From positions 1 through 8,410 of the forward strand of contig JALHUQ010000339.1 in the NCBI GenBank assembly GCA_022866645.1: a stretch of DNA of 8,410 nucleotides, read 5' to 3'. The notes beneath the pieces were generated by a model. The model had not been told where the DNA came from. It saw nothing but the letters and a program-made list of their open reading frames with translations, and made no database searches. Numbering within the stretch: the first letter of the stretch is position 1; each line of letters starts with the position of its first letter. This document shows positions 6,491 through 8,410 of the stretch, one piece after another. The position numbers and the translations under genes are program-made. This stretch comes from Woeseiaceae bacterium (lineage in GTDB: Bacteria > Pseudomonadota > Gammaproteobacteria > Steroidobacterales > Woeseiaceae).

Positions 6491-7504
6491 TTACTTGGCG
6501 TTAACCAGCGCGACCGCGACGTCGAGCATGCGGTTCGAGAAACCCCACTCGTTGTCGTACCAGGCGACAACCTTAACAAGCGTTCCGTCCAGGACTTTCG
6601 TCAAGGTCGAATCGTAAGTCGACGAATGCGGATCGTGGTTGAAGTCAACAGAAACCAACGGTTCATCGTTGTACGCCAGCACGCCCTTCAGCGGCCCGAT
6701 ACTTGCGGCTCTCATGATGTCGTTGATCTCCTCAACACTGGTCGCACGATTCGCAACGAAGGTCAGATCGACTGCCGAAACGTTGATCGTGGGAATGCGC
6801 ATCGAGAATCCGTCGAGCTTGCCGTTCAGTTCGGGCAAAACCAGACCGACGGCCTTGGCCGCACCCGTGCTGGTCGGAATCTGCGACATCGTGCCGGAGC
6901 GAGCGCGACGCGGGTCCTTGTGATACACATCGGTCAGTACCTGATCGTTCGTGTATGCGTGGATGGTCGTCATGATGCCGTGTTTAACACCGATCGCCTC
7001 GTGCAGCGGCTTAACCAGCGGTGCGAGACAGTTTGTAGTGCAAGACGCATTCGAAATGATCTGGTGTTTTGCGGTCAACGTGTCGTGATTGACACCGTAA
7101 ACGATGGTGCCATCAATGCCCGCGCCGCCCGGCGCCGAGATAATAACTTTCTTGGCGCCACCTTCCAGGTGTTTGCCCGCCGTTTCGCGCGTCGTGAACA
7201 GCCCGGTACACTCGAAAACGACTTCAACGCCAAGATCACCCCAGGGCAATTTGGCCGGATCACGCTCAGCGAACACTTTGACACGGTCGCCGTTGACGAT
7301 GATGTCGCCACCATCCACTTCTACAGTACCCGGAAAGCGGCCGTGCGCTGTGTCGCGACGGGTCAGGCGTGCGTTTGCAGTCGGATCGCCGAGGTCATTC
7401 AACGCGACGACATCGAACTCAGCGGTTCGGCCCGATTCGTGAATTGCGCGCAGTACGTTGCGCCCGATGCGACCGTAACCGTTGATACCAATCTTTATTG
7501 CCAT
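6491..7504 (-). CDS. gapA: Glyceraldehyde-3-phosphate dehydrogenase
   Basis: Homotetrameric cytosolic enzyme that oxidatively phosphorylates glyceraldehyde-3-phosphate to 1,3-bisphosphoglycerate with NAD(P). The 337 residues comprise the Rossmann start INGYGRIGRN (7-16), VALNDL (33-38) with Asp37 at the position usually favouring NAD, the active site SNASCTTNC (151-159) with Cys155, the catalytic partner His182 in TIHAYTNDQ, and the C-terminal WYDNEWGFSNRM (315-326). It is a proteobacterial Gap with the VYHKDPRRAR loop (193-202). The stretch LTRRDTAHGRF (47-57) has Arg50 where relatives usually have Tyr; this is a substitution, not a frame error, since both flanks stay in register. It sits 18 nt after tkt and 25 nt before pgk, so it is almost certainly cotranscribed with both. 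Cofactor preference (NAD versus NADP) is inferred only. The gene is often labelled gap or gapA. Confidence 0.97.
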   Translation of the reverse strand: MAIKIGINGYGRIGRNVLRAIHESGRTAEFDVVALNDLGDPTANARLTRRDTAHGRFPGTVEVDGGDIIVNGDRVKVFAERDPAKLPWGDLGVEVVFECTGLFTTRETAGKHLEGGAKKVIISAPGGAGIDGTIVYGVNHDTLTAKHQIISNASCTTNCLAPLVKPLHEAIGVKHGIMTTIHAYTNDQVLTDVYHKDPRRARSGTMSQIPTSTGAAKAVGLVLPELNGKLDGFSMRIPTINVSAVDLTFVANRATSVEEINDIMRAASIGPLKGVLAYNDEPLVSVDFNHDPHSSTYDSTLTKVLDGTLVKVVAWYDNEWGFSNRMLDVAVALVNAK

Positions 7505-7513
7505 TTCCTGTTT

Positions 7514-7517
7514 CTCC
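7514..7517 (-). promoter_or_regulatory. Ribosome binding site of gapA
   Basis: GGAG on the minus strand lies nine bases before the gapA ATG, inside the 18-nt gap after the tkt stop. A second AGGA sits only one base from the ATG and is too close to serve. No room remains for a promoter, which supports cotranscription with tkt. Confidence 0.6.
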
Positions 7518-7522
7518 AGTTT

Positions 7523-8410
7523 CTATTTCAGTACGTCTTTCGCGACAGCAACGACGTTGTCTGTCGAAAAACCGAAATGCTCGAATAGCTCTTCAGCAGG
7601 TGCCGATTCACCAAATCGATCAAGTCCGATAATTTTTCCGTCCGGCCCGGCATAACGGCACCATGCGGCGCTTACACCTGCCTCGATAACCACCCTCGCC
7701 GTAACGGCCGCCGGCAGGACCGACTCCCGATAGGCGGCGTCCTGTGCTTCGTATGCGTCGGTGCACGGCATCGACACCACACGAGCTTTGACGCCATCAG
7801 CCTCCAGCTTCTCGGCGGCAGACATCGCAAGGTGAACCTCTGAGCCTGTCGCAATGAGAATGATAGTCGGTACACCGTCAGTGTCTTTCAATACGTAACC
7901 ACCACGAGTGATGTCCGAAATCTGTGTGCGACTACGCTGCTGATGGGGCAGGCTCTGGCGAGTCAGGATCAAACTTGTCGGTCCGTCCTGACGCTCAATC
8001 GCAGAGCGCCAGGCAATCGCCGTTTCAACCGTGTCACAAGGTCGCCAGACACTCATGTTGGGCATCAGGCGCAGCGACGCAGTGTGCTCAACCGGCTGAT
8101 GCGTTGGTCCGTCTTCTCCCAAGCCTATTGAGTCATGCGTATAGACAAGAATATTCTGAATTTTCATCAGAGCCGCCATGCGCAAGGCGTTGCGAGCGTA
8201 GTCGGAGAACGTCAGGAAGGTACCGCAATAGGGTAGCCAGCCGCCGTGCAGCCGCAAGCCGTTACATATGGCCGTCATGCCGAACTCGCGGACGCCGAAC
8301 CAGACGTAGTTGCCGGCTGCACTGTCGCCCGATATGGGCACTGAGCCGCTGTGCTTGGTCAGGTTTGAACCCGTCAGATCCGCCGAGCCACCCGCCAGTT
8401 CGGGCAAGGC
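7523..8410 (-). CDS. tkt: Transketolase, C-terminal part (5' end cut by window edge)
   Basis: The last 295 residues of a thiamine-diphosphate enzyme of about 660 that moves two-carbon units between sugar phosphates in the non-oxidative pentose phosphate pathway (and the Calvin cycle where present). The visible piece covers the pyrimidine-binding and C-terminal domains: PELAGGSADLTGSN (fragment residues 3-16), GVREFGMTA (39-47) with Glu42, the equivalent of the catalytic glutamate that activates thiamine, YTHDSIGLGEDGPTHQPVEH (90-109), which is the second transketolase signature with the phosphate-binding HDS, and WRPCD (122-126). GPTHQPVEHTASLR distinguishes it from DXPS and pyruvate dehydrogenase E1. 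The codon at 8405-8407 is TTG, but this is an internal Leu: the frame is open to the edge and the true start lies outside. First visible gene of the tkt-gapA-pgk operon. Confidence 0.97.
   Translation of the reverse strand, partial: ALPELAGGSADLTGSNLTKHSGSVPISGDSAAGNYVWFGVREFGMTAICNGLRLHGGWLPYCGTFLTFSDYARNALRMAALMKIQNILVYTHDSIGLGEDGPTHQPVEHTASLRLMPNMSVWRPCDTVETAIAWRSAIERQDGPTSLILTRQSLPHQQRSRTQISDITRGGYVLKDTDGVPTIILIATGSEVHLAMSAAEKLEADGVKARVVSMPCTDAYEAQDAAYRESVLPAAVTARVVIEAGVSAAWCRYAGPDGKIIGLDRFGESAPAEELFEHFGFSTDNVVAVAKDVLK

Noticed and set aside
6466..6579. 38-codon N-terminal extension of Pgk overlapping gapA
   Set aside because: The extension is the out-of-frame image of the gapA end, and the family N terminus MSVI-x-M starts at 6465.
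6626..7588. Long plus-strand open frame (320 codons) antisense to gapA and the tkt end
   Set aside because: It mirrors gapA codons, is rich in Arg, His and Asn with no recognisable motif, and lacks a ribosome site. GapA on the other strand is certain.

Overview
The window is a stretch of ordinary bacterial chromosome dominated by central carbon metabolism. It is best explained as a gammaproteobacterium or close relative. Pgk begins with the MSVI-x-M-x-DLDL pattern and is closely similar along its whole length to the enterobacterial enzyme. The pyruvate kinase is of the PykA type, and the transketolase fragment matches TktA. No taxonomic marker is present, so anything finer than this is a guess. 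Base composition and codon use look even throughout, and I see no tRNA, rRNA, CRISPR array, insertion sequence or integrase.

Layout, read along the minus strand from the right edge: the C-terminal 295 residues of transketolase (7523-8410, start outside the window), gapA (6491-7504) and pgk (5284-6465) follow at 18 and 25 nt and look like one operon. After a 154-nt gap comes metY (3855-5129, O-acetylhomoserine sulfhydrylase). A plus-strand gene for a Tat-exported PhoX/DUF839-type phosphatase (2403-3782) then converges on metY and diverges from pykA across a 72-nt spacer. pykA (894-2330) overlaps by ATGA the start of a penicillin-acylase-family Ntn hydrolase gene, which runs off the left edge (1-897).

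Tkt, GapA, Pgk and PykA join the non-oxidative pentose phosphate pathway to lower glycolysis/gluconeogenesis. Many proteobacteria keep them as a contiguous tkt-gap-pgk-pyk(-fba) block. Here the block is split by metY and the opposite-strand phosphatase gene, and a membrane-anchored or exported acylase sits behind pykA where fba might be expected (the region beyond the left edge is not visible).

I did not find a convincing new biological system. The points worth a second look are the split glycolytic block, the coupling of pykA to an extracytoplasmic acylase, a Lys at the potassium-site position of PykA, a possible leaderless pykA promoter with a strong hairpin just inside the gene, and paired inverted repeats between the convergent phoX-like and metY genes. 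No gene-free stretch exceeds 300 bases; the longest is the 154-nt pgk-metY gap.
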